Shown here in pieces: positions 33,642-44,128 of a DNA stretch of 64,000 bases. Source of the DNA: Siphonodentalium dalli (taxonomy: Eukaryota; Mollusca; Scaphopoda; Gadilida; Siphonodentaliidae); contig CP136062.1 in the NCBI GenBank assembly GCA_032622095.1, positions 152,264,875 to 152,328,874 on the forward strand, in the 5' to 3' direction. Position 1 is the stretch's first letter; the number at the start of each line of letters is the position of its first letter. Made by a program: the position numbers and the translations under genes. The notes beneath the pieces were generated by a model. That model saw only the letters and a list, made by a program, of their open reading frames with translations. It did not search any database and was not told the DNA's origin.

Positions 33642-34318
33642 CACTTCCTATACTAAGTGTATGTTTCCAGTCAGTTAACAATGTACATCGGAATGGTCTA
33701 TTATTGCTCTGGAGCGATGCTAAGGTTAAAAGCAGACGAAGCCATATTTATTGAGAGAATTATTGTTTAGATAATAAGTTCAATACATGGTCGTTTCTTG
33801 AACTTATTATCTGAACATTTCCTGTATGATACCTACTCGTTAGTGATGCTTTAGTATAGAAAGGGTTACACTTATTATCTGAATATTTCCTATGGGATAA
33901 CTACTCACCAATGATGCTTTAGTATAGAGAGGGTTACACTTATTATCTGAACATTTCCTGTATGATACCTACTCGTCATTGATGCTTTAGTATAGAAAGG
34001 GTTACACTTATTATCTGAACATTTCCTGTATGATACCTACTCGTCATTGATGCTTTAGTATAGAAAGGGTTACACTTATTATCTGAACATTTCCCGTATG
34101 ATACCTACTCGTCAGTGATGCTTTAGTATAGAAAGGGTTACACTTATTATTTGAACATTTCCTATGTAATGACTACTCATCAAAGATGCTTTAGTATAGA
34201 GAGGGTGAAACTTATTATTTGAACATTTCCTATGTGATAACTACTCATCAATTGTGCTTTAGTATAGAAAGGGTTAATAAGGTAACTACTCATAAATTGT
34301 GCTTTAGTATAGAAAGGG
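33642..34318 (+). mobile_element. Family D TTAA element D2 with internal 68-bp array
   Basis: The left end TTAACACTTCCTATACTAAG (TTAA at 33638-33641) resembles D3. The standard D interior follows ('gtacatcggaatggtctattatt', 'gcagacga'). From 33845 the right end is expanded as seven units of exactly 68 bp (gatgct at 33845, 33913, 33981, 34049, 34117, 34185 and 34253 as a variant), then one 45-bp unit. It ends 'tagaaaggg' + TTAA (34319-34322). The 68-bp unit equals the 45-bp satellite unit plus 23 bp of the adjoining D sequence ('acttattatctgaacatttcct'). Confidence 0.85.
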
Positions 34319-34344
34319 TTAATATAGTGTCCTTATTTATTTAA

Positions 34345-34585
34345 CCCTTTCTATACTAAATGGATTTTCACATCCAATTATAAAAGTAAATGTTGGAATT
34401 ACATATTATTCATTTGGAGGGGTGTTCAGGAAAAAATAACTGACACCAGTATGTCGAAAAGACACGTGCAGAAGTATTCGTATTCTTTGGTGGGAAATGT
34501 TCAGATTATAAGTTCAAGAAACGTCCTATTATCTGAACATTTCCTAAGGGAACTACTCATCAATGCGTATTTAGTATAGAAAGGG
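34345..34585 (+). mobile_element. Family D TTAA element D3 (reference copy)
   Basis: CCCTTTCTATACTAAA on the left and TTTAGTATAGAAAGGG on the right are perfect 16-bp inverted ends, flanked by TTAA at 34341-34344 and 34586-34589. It is 241 bp. It includes an inner hairpin 'aagttcaagaaacg...ttatctgaac'. This is the cleanest copy for defining the family. It is non-coding. Confidence 0.9.
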
Positions 34586-34659
34586 TTAAAGGGTCAATAG
34601 AGATCCCCCAAAGACCTGTAATTAATAGTTTTCAACATGAAACCACAATGTATACGATC

Positions 34660-34880
34660 AATAGACCTTTCCACAGCTGTTAATCAGATAATTATTAGCA
34701 GATATATTCGACCAATCAGCGACTGAGTCCGTCGTTGGCTGCATTGGAAATTGTTATGCCATCTTTGTTCACGCTAATTATTGTTAAATTGGCTATATTC
34801 AAACAACTTTTTGTCATCAAATCATAAGGTACTGAAATTTCTATTTGCGCCATGATGTTGGAAATTTATCCATGGTTATA
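34660..34880. repeat. Dispersed repeat O, copy 2 (inverted)
   Basis: 'ccacagctgttaatcagataattattagcagatat', 'gaccaatcagcgactgagtc', 'ttcaaacaactttttgtcatcaaatca' and 'gatgttggaaatt' run in the reverse order and complement of 29740-29990. Confidence 0.6.
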
Positions 34881-34891
34881 TATACATGTAG

Positions 34892-34981
34892 AATACACCC
34901 ATAGTAGCCGAGAATAAAAAAAATTCACCACGAGTGGTATTGTGGTGAATTATTTTTATTCTCGGCTACTATGGGTGTATT
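34892..34981. repeat. 40-bp-arm perfect hairpin
   Basis: AATACACCCATAGTAGCCGA at 34892 is mirrored to 34981 with arms of about 40 bp and a ten-base loop (gagtggtatt). The only visible flaw is in the A/T run. It is probably a recent palindromic insertion, but no target duplication is clear. Confidence 0.88.
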
Positions 34982-36548
34982 TTGTTTATACCATAATTAT
35001 TATTCTTCGGTCGCTTCGTAAATGTATTGCTACTGAGCTACGAGTGACCCAAATATGTTAAGCTATCATGAATGTGGGTCACGCGTAGTAATACATATTT
35101 CTAGGAAATTCGGTGATCCGCCACTTTCTTGGGCATCAGTCAGCTGATGTGAACACACTTTCAGATTTCCCACATTGCAGATACCATTAACAATCTATAC
35201 GTTGTTGTCAAAATGTAAGCCGTCGTTCGCTTTAAACACGGAAAGGCAGACGAACACGTGCGTTTGTTTTGTTTACATTTTCAACAGCTATCGCCGACCT
35301 GTATAAAACGTGTACTTTGTCGGTGCATGCACCTAGCATAAAAGATCTTTAAACTAACTTTAATGTGTCATTTTTTGACAAGTAAACCCAGTAAATGGAA
35401 TTGGATAGTATATATCTGTGTGTTTAGACCACTTATCGCATTTCAGTGTGTTTTGAGTCGGAAAAATTGTGTATTTACTTCGCGAAGCGGGCGTGACGAA
35501 AAATTGGGCTAAATTTCGACAGCGAGGTCACCAGAGGTCAGATGACGGGTCGTTCTACTATGGGTATACACTTTTAACACATAAAGTGCCGTTGAAACAT
35601 TTACACAACAGTATAAATTTATACCAATAGTAGGAATCGTTATACCCACAGTAGGGTGTAAAGATGAAATTTACAAAACAGGTGTTATACACAGTAGCAT
35701 AGCCAATTATGGTATAAAACACTTTATTTCATTTTGCATGACGTTTGTCATAATTTTCTCAATTAAAGTCGAAAAGAATGTATGTTCTCCGGTGTATGGC
35801 TCTATATATAAAAGAATGTATGTTCTCCGGTGTATGGCTCTATATATAAAAGGGTAAAGGATCTGTCTGCTCGCGATTTTTCTCCCAGACCCTTGGACCC
35901 TTGGACCGATTTCAACCAAATTTGGTGTGGTGACTCTGGGTACCCTGGCGGATATTACAATGGCGTTTGTTGTTTTTATATTTTTAAATTGAATTTTATT
36001 TAAATTTGTGTTAAAATGTTAAATTGAGCAAGCAGCTCAACCCAAAAAAAATACAATATATTAAATTTAATTAAGGAAAGAAGATTTTGGCAACAAGCGT
36101 TAGACGCGTAAATAGAGCTAGCTACCCAATGTTGGTTTTGAAATCCATGCGCTCCGATGTGAAACAAAATAACATAGTTAGACGTACTGTTTTACTTTAC
36201 TATCACCCATCCACCCTATACACATGTATATGTACACAATGAAATCGTGTAACATGTTGTTGACTTTGTGCAGGAGAAATAAATATTGTTTACACTGGGT
36301 GATATTTATAGCCTATCATGCACTTGCACGAAATAAAACATATCTGTTAGGATTTCCGTTGGTTGTTCAAAGAGACTGCATTTTTCGGTGATATATCGAC
36401 AAAGTCGCCCGGAAATATTGTGCGTATAATATCTTTTCTAAACTTTATACATAATTTTGGATTTTCAAAGAACCATGTCCGTTTGATATGTATGTCATTA
36501 CAAAACGCGCTTCGCTACCGATTAACCAAACAAAGATTTGAACATTAA
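34982..36548. other. Unassigned stretch with small repeats and a DR4 site
   Basis: Contents: a direct pair AGGTCA-ccag-AGGTCA at 35525-35540; a 38-bp tandem duplication of 'gaatgtatgttctccggtgt...' (35776 and 35814); and a text 'cttggaccgatttcaaccaaatttggtgtgg' at 35895-35930 that I remember as a common marine-invertebrate repeat. 'ctactatgggtatacac' near 35548 echoes the preceding hairpin. No gene is recognised. Confidence 0.4.
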
Positions 36549-36874
36549 AGAGGTACTGTACAGTAAATCTGGCCATTTTTGTCTCCATTTATACTAAACA
36601 GAATATATGCAACAAATGAATGAATTTGAGTCATGGATTAGTACAAAATACACTCCTGTGCTCTACGATGCAAACAACATGGTAATTATAATGAAAATGA
36701 ATTTATGACTCCAGCCATTTATTCATTTTCATTATAATTACCATGTTGTTTGCATCGTGCACGGATGTGTTTTGCACTAATCTATGGCTCAAATTCATTC
36801 ATTTGTTGCATATATGCTGTTGAGTATAAAATGAGATTGACCCATAAGTGGCCGGATTTAGTGTAAATCCCCCT
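36549..36874. mobile_element. Foldback element P, 326 bp (TTAA-flanked)
   Basis: The left AGAGGTACTGTACAGTAAAT and right '...gatttagtgtaaatccccct' are inverted ends beside TTAA at 36545-36548 and 36875-36878. Arms of about 150 bp remain pairable to the centre near 36715 ('gcaaacaacatggtaattat' and its complement). It is the third family in this window with TTAA flanks but without the TTAACCCTTT end. Confidence 0.8.
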
Positions 36875-36878
36875 TTAA

Positions 36879-37319
36879 GTGGTAGGCTTTTTATTATTGA
36901 AATTACTATCTTTACACCAGTACTATTACAGTTATTATTCATTAGATTGCTTTAGGACTATATGAGTCAGAACTTATGAACACATAGAACTTTGATATTT
37001 TATTACACGCCGAGATGGATATATCATGTTTTTATTTTAGTTTTATTTTGATCTTGAGGCGAAAATGTGAGTAGTTACTTTGGGTCATATCATTGACTCG
37101 TGTGGAGCATTTGTGTTCTGTGTTTATAAGTTTACGATAGAGTAAATAAGGCTGGATATTGGGCATATTAGGTGAACACCCTTACAATGAATCTTTATAT
37201 GCCTACCTGCCTGTCGTCTGTGTATAGTTTCTGAATATTCCGTCAAATGAGGAATTGACTACATTATCTATATATTAGATTTATGGAGGCGCGGACTCAG
37301 TCTATGAATGTTCATTATA
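36879..37319. other. Unassigned stretch
   Basis: 'atatattagatttatggaggc' is repeated at about 37269 and 37317. No gene is recognised. Confidence 0.4.
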
Positions 37320-37329
37320 TATATCAGAT

Positions 37330-37610
37330 TTATGGAGGCAGAACATTCTCATTTTTTATCGAAATGGCCATATTTTCATCGGAATGGCACATTGAGATGT
37401 CACTCAACTTAGATCAAGCTTGAAAATCGGTCCCAAGTATCGCCCATGTCGGGGTTCAAACCCGTGCCAACCTCGTCTAACCCAGACTGTGATGATCTTA
37501 TACACGACTCAACCGCCTCGGCTACGGGGACATAATTAACAAGGAAGCCCTTTATTTCGCGTATCAGCCTGGACATGGGTTCCAATATTGACACAAAACG
37601 CATCTACCAT
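37330..37610 (-). mobile_element. tRNA-like SINE unit L, single copy
   Basis: On the minus strand CCCCGTAGCCGAGGCGGTTG (A-box-like) is followed by GGGTTTGAACCCC (B-box-like), then 'acatgggcga.a.ttgggaccgattttcaagcttgatct'. The same unit is tandemly arrayed at 43.1-45.65 kb. The upstream part 'gacatgggttccaatattgacac' (37570-37595) matches the array unit as well. It lies just before the LINE target site. Confidence 0.75.
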
Positions 37611-37729
37611 TGGAACATTTCGAAGAAAATAGGAAGAAAATATACTGCAAATAAAAAAACATATTTACTCTACTCTTGGAACACCCTGACACTGAACATC
37701 GGGAATACCCGACTCAATACAACCCCAGT

Positions 37730-39662
37730 ATGCAAACCACTCAAAATAATATTTAATAAATCGCTGAAGAGCTGTTGTTTTCCGGACACATGGAAACGTG
37801 CTGATGTCATACCATTGTTCAAAAAAGGAAAATCACAAGATCCAAATAATTACAGACCCATTTCACTTCTCAGTTGTGTTGGAAAAGTTCTCGAAAGAAT
37901 CGTTCACAATAAAATGTTTATACATTTGCAATCCAGAGATCTCCTATATTCGCACCAGTCTGGTTTTATTCCCGGTCATGGAACGGAACTACAACTGATA
38001 GAAATTATTCATAATATAGTAGAAGCGTTTGGTAAAGGTGATACGACATGTGCAGTATTCTGTGATATTTCCAAAGCCTTTGACAAAGTGTGGCATCGTG
38101 GTCTTATACATAAGCTCGATAAATATGGTATTAAAGGAGATATTCTTAAATGTATATAGGAGGTATGGCACAGCAGCAATGTTATATATTTTATGCCTCC
38201 GAAACATGGCGAGCATTGCTCTTAGAACATGCTTGGGACTCGCCGTCGGGCCGGGGTTCGTATCCCACCCAATCTCAAAAAATTTGCATTGTCTCAAAAA
38301 TCAAATTTTATTCTTAAATGGTCTGTGAACTACCTTGAAAATCGCAAACAACGCGTACGAATTAACTCCAGTTTTTCCAAATACGCACCTATAACAGCAG
38401 GAGTCCCCCAAGGATCCGTAATCGGGCCTCTTATGTTTCTCATATATATAAATGACATTTCGGACAATTTAGAATCCCGAGCTAGACTATTTGCCGATGA
38501 TACATGTCTCATGAATGCAAACTCAGATCTACAAACTTTAGAATCGACGATAAATAATGACATGCGGAAAATCAATGAATGGGCTGAAAAGTGGATAGTC
38601 AAATTTAATAGTGCCAAAACTAAAGTACTGCTGTTTACAAGTATAGTAAATATTATAAAACCAGATATAGTTTTCAATGGAGCTACCCTTGATTATACGC
38701 TCAGTCACACACACCTGGGTATTGACATCTCAGAAGATTTATCATGGAATATTTATATCGAAAATATATGTACTAAAGCCTATGCAAGACTTTCCCAAAT
38801 GAGAAAACTGAAATATCTTCTTAACCGTCAGACTCTCGAAATATTATATTTATCTCACGTCCGTCCATTAATGGAGTATGCTAGTTGTGTATGGTTTGGA
38901 GCACCTGACTATCTATTAAAAAGACTAGATGATATACAAATCGAAGCTGCACGTATAGTTACAGGTTGTACAAAATCGGTCCCCCATGATAGGTTGCTCT
39001 TTGAACTCGGATGGGAGAAGCTGGAAAGTAGGCGGTATGTTAAACGAATGAGTATATTTTACAATATTGCAAACGGAAAAGCCCCCGCCTACTTAACTCA
39101 GCTTCTTCCGTCAAAGGTTAAGGATAAATGTGATTACGAACTGAGAAATGCATCAAATTTAAATCGTCCCATTTCAAATAGCAAAAGAACAGATAAAACT
39201 TTCTTCCCCACATGCGTTATGGATTGGAACAAATTGGATGAAAAAAAAGAAAGAAACATTCCACTCGATAGGTTCAAGAAAGCACTAGTAACTAAGCCAT
39301 TAAAACCGCCAACATATTTTTCATATGGTAAACGGCTATTGAACATCCTTCATTGTAAACTGAGGTGTGAATGTAGTAATCTACAAGCTGATAAACTTCA
39401 AAATTATATAGCAATTTCTGCTACATGTAGATGTGGACATTCTGTAGAAAATGCTTTCCACTATTTTTTTGAATGCCACCTACACTTTGAAGAAAGAATT
39501 ACACTTCGTAATAATCTTCTGCGCTTTAATATACATTCAGTTAAAACACTAATATTTGGGGACCCGAACTTAAAACAATTAGAAAATGAACATATCTTTA
39601 AAGCTGTGCAAAATTACTTACGAGGTACCACTCAAGAGGAAAATCCGACAAAGTTCTATTAA
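37730..39662 (+). pseudogene. LINE reverse transcriptase ORF interrupted by a SINE
   Basis: The first exon-like block (to 38152) carries 'PLFKKG', NYRPISLL (37848-37871) and AFDKVWH (38076-38096). The second block from 38309 carries PQGSVIGPL (38406 on), the catalytic FADD (38490-38501) and 'TLGID-like' HTHLGIDIS. It then has the LINE C-terminal domain 'HVRPLMEYASCVWFG' and a CRC-GH...FH...C motif (39426-39476), stopping at 39662. A 156-bp SINE separates the RT core. Without it the two blocks are in the same frame, so the ORF was open when the SINE arrived. No other stop is visible. Confidence 0.93.
38141..38320 (+). mobile_element. 156-bp SINE nested in the LINE
   Basis: TATTCTTAAATG is perfectly duplicated at 38141-38152 and 38309-38320, so the insert is 38153-38308. 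It contains GGGGTTCGTATCCCACCC, a good RNA polymerase III B-box, at about 38255-38272. 'tggcgagcattgctc' upstream is the best A-box candidate. The end 'caaaaatcaaatttt' is A/T-rich. It is a different family from the SINE at 16.1 kb and from unit L. Together with its duplication it adds 168 bp, a multiple of three. Confidence 0.9.
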
Positions 39663-40021
39663 GACGCTCGCATCATTTGAATGCAAATTGTAAAAATGTA
39701 AAAAATGCACCATGAGGTACATGTATCACATTTAAAACAGCTACTTGAAATAATTATTGAAATTATTTAGAATTGGTGGGGTGGTGAGACTATACAAACT
39801 ATTTCTCAAATAATATACAATGATATACTGTATGTATACACTTGTAAATATGTTATACCTATTGTGTTGACAACCCAAATTATTATGTATCAGTGTTATA
39901 ACGGCAATTGGGAGAGGGGGTTATGTATAAGTGGATCGCACTTGTCCTCCAATCCCAATGCCAATCTGTATTGTTATATACTTATTGGTAATAAATATGT
40001 TTAAACCAATACAACCCCAGT

Positions 40022-40290
40022 CTGTTGTCCGCAGGTCGGGTGGTCCCTGTGTCGGGTTGTCCGCGAGTCGGGTGTCCGAGGGTCGGTGGCCCGCGAGTCG
40101 GGTGGTCCCTGTGTCGGGTTGTCCGCGAGTCGGGTTGTCCGAGGGTCGGGTGGCTCGCGAGTCGGTGGTCCCTGTGTCGGGTTGTCCACGAGTCGGTTGG
40201 CCGCTGGGTCGGTGGTCCTTGGGCCGATTGTCCGCGAGTCGGGTTGTCCGCGGGTCGGTTTGCACTGGGTCGAGTTGTTAAATCGAGGGT
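40022..40290 (+). repeat. 16-bp GC-rich minisatellite
   Basis: About 16 units of 14 to 16 bp begin GTCGG(G)T(T/G)GTCC, for example gtcgggttgtccgcga and gtcgggtggtccctgt. Successive units alternate in a higher-order pattern (…ccctgt/…ccgcga). The GC content contrasts sharply with its surroundings. The open frames on both strands (PTRGQPDTGTTRLA-like) reflect the unit only. Confidence 0.92.
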
Positions 40291-40312
40291 TAAATCGCAT
40301 CACAGTATTACC

Positions 40313-40532
40313 AATTAGGCTAAAGTTATCAGGGATTCAGGATGCCAGAATCATATCAGCAATAACAGAGCATTCGATTATACGTAGATCACTGTAGTCC
40401 GACTTTATCGACAACTTAGATTGGTTATCAGCCATCCATGCCAAACCGAAGCACCTCATGGCATAACCGATGCCGACGAAGAAACAAACGATCCATTATC
40501 GATGGCCGTGAGCTATTGGGTATATAACGCAC
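40313..40532 (+). repeat. Dispersed repeat M, copy 1
   Basis: 'ttatcagggattcaggatgcc' (40327-40347) and 'agcaataacagagcattcga...tatcgacaactta.at.ggttatca' (40357-40532) match 42060-42080 and 42622-42781. In the second copy about 540 bp separates the two parts. Confidence 0.7.
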
Positions 40533-40710
40533 GATACTGGATAATCGATAACCAGTGCCAATTCAGTAATCGAACTGCCGCTTTTGGAGAAGAAAGTACA
40601 TCTAGCAGGCGAGCAAAGCGTGACACTGTCATTTTCTCTTATAAAATATTCTCCTCGATGGAGACACAATCCGGTGGCTGATTTAGAACATAAAGCAAAT
40701 ATAGAATATT

Positions 40711-40840
40711 CGCATAGTATTTCTGAATAATAAATTTAAACCACGAGTGGGATTGGCGATTTACACCACAAGCTTCAGCGAGTGGTGTAAATCGCCAATC
40801 CCACGAGTGGGTTAAATTTGTTATTCAGAAACACTATGCG
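40711..40840. repeat. 60-bp-arm hairpin
   Basis: CGCATAGTATTTCTGAATAA at 40711 mirrors 'ttattcagaaacactatgcg' ending at 40840. The arms run through 'ccacgagtgggattggcgat' to a loop 'aagcttcagcga'. Few mismatches are present, suggesting a fairly young palindrome. Confidence 0.88.
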
Positions 40841-40849
40841 TAAATTTGG

Positions 40850-41015
40850 TTTATGCCACGATCTTTACAATGCGATGGATAAACACTTTTCCGTTCAAAT
40901 TGTATTGAGAAAGTTTAATCCACTCTGCGAAGTTTATGCCACGATCTTTACAATGCGATGGATAAACACTTTTCCGTTCAAATTGTATGGAGAAAGTTTA
41001 ATCCACTCTGCGAAG
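40850..41015 (+). repeat. Nearly perfect 83-bp tandem duplication
   Basis: 40850-40932 and 40933-41015 differ at a single position (tattgag versus tatggag). It is the most recent tandem duplication in the window. It follows directly after the hairpin at 40711-40840. Confidence 0.95.
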
Positions 41016-41359
41016 TGTAACCAACAGTAGGCACGTTTAATCAACAGGTGTTGATTAAATGTAAAATTTAAACAGATGGCTTTATTTATATAGTAAGATA
41101 AGCGATCGTGGTATAAATATATTTATCTCGAAATGTCGATACGAGAAGGTTTTTTATGTCCTAAATAAGCCACCGTTACAAAACAATGAGTCTGAAAATA
41201 AATCTAACAAAAAATTGCGATTAATTACAAAATGTATTACTAAAAAAACGATTTTACTCAGCTCTAATATGAATCGTTCGGTCAACAGTAGCTTTGGAAC
41301 TTAACGCAAGTTTGGCATGGAATCTATAAGGCTGTTTGCTGAGCTTAGCTGAATATCAC
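41016..41359. other. Unassigned stretch
   Basis: Nothing recognised. The sequence starts with the small palindrome 'gtttaatcaacaggtgttgattaaat' at 41034-41059. Confidence 0.4.
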
Positions 41360-41487
41360 TGGGAGAGGGGTTACGCATAAGTGAGTGAGCACCTGTCTTC
41401 CAATCCCATTGTCTGTATAAAAGTGTATGTATCATATATCATGGGTTACAACAACTTATTGGACAAATAAATATGATTAAACTAAAC
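41360..41487 (+). mobile_element. LINE 3' end fragment
   Basis: 'gggagaggggttacgcataagtgagtgagcacctgtcttccaatcccat' and 'aataaatatgattaaac' match the 3' tail of the LINE ending at 40006. No coding part is present, so this is a very short 5'-truncated insertion or a remnant. Confidence 0.75.
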
Positions 41488-41782
41488 TGCAACTGAATCT
41501 TTAAACTTCTAAGCTGTCTGTCGTCTATTTTTATTATCTCAATAACTCTACGAATGGAGAATGGACTACTCCCTGAGTATACAGTTAGAACTGAGTGGGC
41601 GAATCTATTATTACTCGAATGATTAAAATAAATCTGTATATCTGGCAGGCCCCAGGCTTGTTCTCGTCTGGAAAGCTGAAGGCATTGCCAGTGAACCCGA
41701 CCTGTACTGAATCAGTGCAGTAGATCAGTCGATATCGTGAATGAGAATCTAGAATAACGCACGAAATTGTTAAACGCCTTAA

Positions 41783-42030
41783 CCCTTTCAAGGCTGGAGA
41801 TTCCCGAAAATCATTTGCCAATACATTATCATATATATGCGAGTCTCCCATAGGGATCCTCGCATATATAAGAGAATACATTGGCCTGGCAATATTTACA
41901 TCGACCTTGTAAGCCAGTGCATTCTCTTATACATGTATATGCTAGGCTCTCTATATAGACCCATATATAAGCGAATACACTGGCATATTATCTTGAATGC
42001 TGCACCAACGCCGCTCTCGTCACGAAAGGG
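41783..42030 (+). mobile_element. Family F TTAA hairpin element, copy F1
   Basis: The left CCCTTTCAAGGCTGGAGA follows TTAA (41779-41782). The right 'ctctcgtcacgaaaggg' is followed by TTGA (42031-42034), a decayed TTAA. Two hairpins lie inside: 'ccaatacattatcatatatatgcgagtctcccatagggatcctcgcatatataagagaatacattgg' (41817-41883) and a diverged second one (41912-41985). It is 248 bp. Confidence 0.8.
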
Positions 42031-42256
42031 TTGAATATACAATCACATTATTACAAATTACACCAATGTTATCAGGGATTTACGATGCCACAATCATACA
42101 AGAACAAAAAAAAGATGCATGCATATTATCACCTATGAATTATTTTACAAATAATTGAGAACAAAATTAAAATTCAAAACGGTTATGTATTCCATATCCA
42201 AACACGGACATACCTTCACAATTTCATCCATATCCATTGAGAAACAATTCAGAAAA

Positions 42257-42373
42257 CGCGACATAACACCCCGCTTATACCACGCGACATAACACCCCGC
42301 TTACACCACGCGACATAACACCCCGCGACATAGCACCCCGCTTACACCACGCGACATAACACCCCGCTTACAC
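42257..42373 (+). repeat. 27-bp minisatellite
   Basis: Four to five units of 'ccacgcgacataacaccccg' + 'cttacac' occur, one of them shortened. The array is GC-richer than its surroundings. Confidence 0.9.
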
Positions 42374-42879
42374 CTTTTATTTGGAGCCGGCCACAGCTTA
42401 CACTTTATAGTGTGTCCCAATTGACGCATGTCAATATATTTGGACTGGTTGATGCGATTTGGTATGAATACTCTCATAGCGCAATAATAACGGAGATGAT
42501 ACTGTATGGGGTTTGCAAAACCAATGGTAGTTTAACTGGTGTTTGGGTTAACGTTTAATCATAATGGCTGGCACACTAACAGTTAAACATCTCTACGCCA
42601 ATATCACTTTTGGGTGAAATAAGCAATAACAGAGCATTCGATTAAACGTAGATCACTGTGCTCCAACTTTATCGACAACTTAAATAGGTTATCAATCGTC
42701 TATGCCAAAACCGAAGCACCTCATGACATGACCGATGCCAATGAAGAAACAAATGATGGCCGTGAGCTATCGGATATATAGAAGAATTCCAGAAAATTCA
42801 TCAATCATTCAAACTGATGTCCATATATCTCCAAGTCAACGGCTTACTCAACGCAACACGAGCGAATTATCTGTTCAAT
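42374..42879. repeat. Unassigned, then dispersed repeat M copy 2
   Basis: 42374-42600 shows nothing recognisable. 42622-42781 is the second part of repeat M (see 40313-40532). After it there is unassigned sequence up to the 31-bp array. Confidence 0.55.
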
Positions 42880-43004
42880 CCCACATCCACCCCTCCCAAC
42901 TAAACTCTCACCCACATCCACCCCTCCCAACTAAACTCTCACCCACATCCACCCCTCCCAACTAAACTCTCACCCACATCCACCCCTCCCAACTAAACTC
43001 TCAT
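42880..43004 (+). repeat. 31-bp minisatellite, four units
   Basis: 'cccacatccacccctcccaa' + 'ctaaactctca' repeats at 42880, 42911, 42942 and 42973 with almost no variation, so the expansion is recent. Confidence 0.93.
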
Positions 43005-43736
43005 CTTATTTCCTATAGTCTGCCGCAACCCATGCATAACATATTCTAACTATCTATTCACTGTCGAGCTCTGAACTCTGAAGCTACTTAGATGAAATTA
43101 TCGAAGCACTTTGTCTGGAAACTACATGTATAATCTACCTACACATATATGTGCCATTCTGATCGATCCATGGCCATTTCGAAAAGATATGAGAATTTGT
43201 TCACGCTCAATGAAATTGAATGAATTAAGCACATATATGTATAGGGCAATGGACACTCATACTTCATTTCTCTTATTTACACATCAGTACCAGAAGTGCA
43301 TTGTTATGTTCAGTTCTGTGTCAATATCCGAACACACGCTAAGACTATACGTTTCCCAGCTCTTGGTGAAAGGGCTTCCATTTGAAGGATGTCCCCGTAG
43401 CCGAGGTGACTGGGTCGTTCATGGATAAGATCATCGCACTCTGGGCTTGACGAGGTTGGCATTGATTCTAACCCCGGCATGGGCGAAAATTGGGACCGAT
43501 TTTCAAGCTTGATCTAAGACGAGGGACATCTCAATGTGACTTTCTGATGGTTACGTGGCCATTTCGAAAGGAAATGAGAATTTGTTCACGCTCACTGAAT
43601 TAAGCACTTATGGGACAATGCACATTCATAATGAGTTCGTGCCTCCATAACTCTTATACATATACACAAACGCCAGTACCAGAAGTGCATTGTGCTGTTC
43701 CAATGTAATGGCAGTCAATATTCGAACCCATGTTAA

Positions 43737-44128
43737 CCCTTTACCCAACAAACCGGCCAAAACCGGACAAATAAAGCTTCAACAGCCTAAAATATCTTCG
43801 GTCTGTCTCAATAGAACCATAAAAATATGGATATCATTGGAACCGGCTCCTTGACCACAGTGTGATAGTTACAGTTATGCCCTGTGCCAATGAATTCTCT
43901 TATATATGCGAGTCGACCATAGGTCGCCTCGCATATATAAGAGAATGCATTGGCCTAAAAAAACACTTTTTTAAACACTTTTTACCATTTTTTCTTACAT
44001 TCTTTAACAATTTTATAATTTTTAATGTGTTAAGCCAATGCATTCTCTTATATATGCGAGGCGACCTATGGTCGACTCGCATATATAAGAGAATGCATCG
44101 GCACAGGGCCCTTCTGTTGGGTAAAGGG
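43737..44128 (-). mobile_element. Family E TTAA element, copy E2 (392 bp)
   Basis: It is flanked by TTAA at 43733-43736 and 44129-44132 and inserted within unit L at '...cgaacccatg|TTAA|ggctgatatgcttccca'. The matching uninterrupted sequence (cccatgttaaggctaatacgcttccca) is present in the next-but-one unit at 44960-44986, with a single TTAA at 44966-44969. This defines both ends and the 4-bp target duplication. Orientation is reverse, with the 'gccggttttggccggttt'-type tail on the left. Two 67-nt hairpins lie at about 43887-43953 and 44035-44101. Confidence 0.94.

Larger units (their letters stand above)
37715..40021 (+). mobile_element. 5'-truncated CR1/Jockey-like LINE with 15-bp target duplication
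   Basis: Direct repeats CAATACAACCCCAGT lie at 37715-37729 and 40007-40021, so the insert is 37730-40006. It begins inside ORF2 ('CKPLKIIFNKSLKS') and lacks endonuclease. It ends in an untranslated tail 'gggagaggggg...ccaatcccaatg...aataaatatgtttaaac'. The tail resembles those at 41360-41487 and about 28.8 kb. Target-primed reverse transcription explains the truncation and duplication (family knowledge). The element interrupts what was the left border of the 16-bp minisatellite. Confidence 0.92.

Noticed and set aside
37575-37729. LINE N-terminal coding sequence from the ATG at 37575
   Set aside because: The 15-bp target duplication places the LINE start at 37730. The upstream codons belong to unit L and flanking DNA.
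39921-40397. Several 97-116-codon frames on both strands
   Set aside because: They follow the 16-bp minisatellite in all frames, with no start context or domain.
43737-44128. Rho-independent-type terminators or bacterial attenuators
   Set aside because: The hairpins belong to a eukaryotic TTAA element and are not followed by operon structure.
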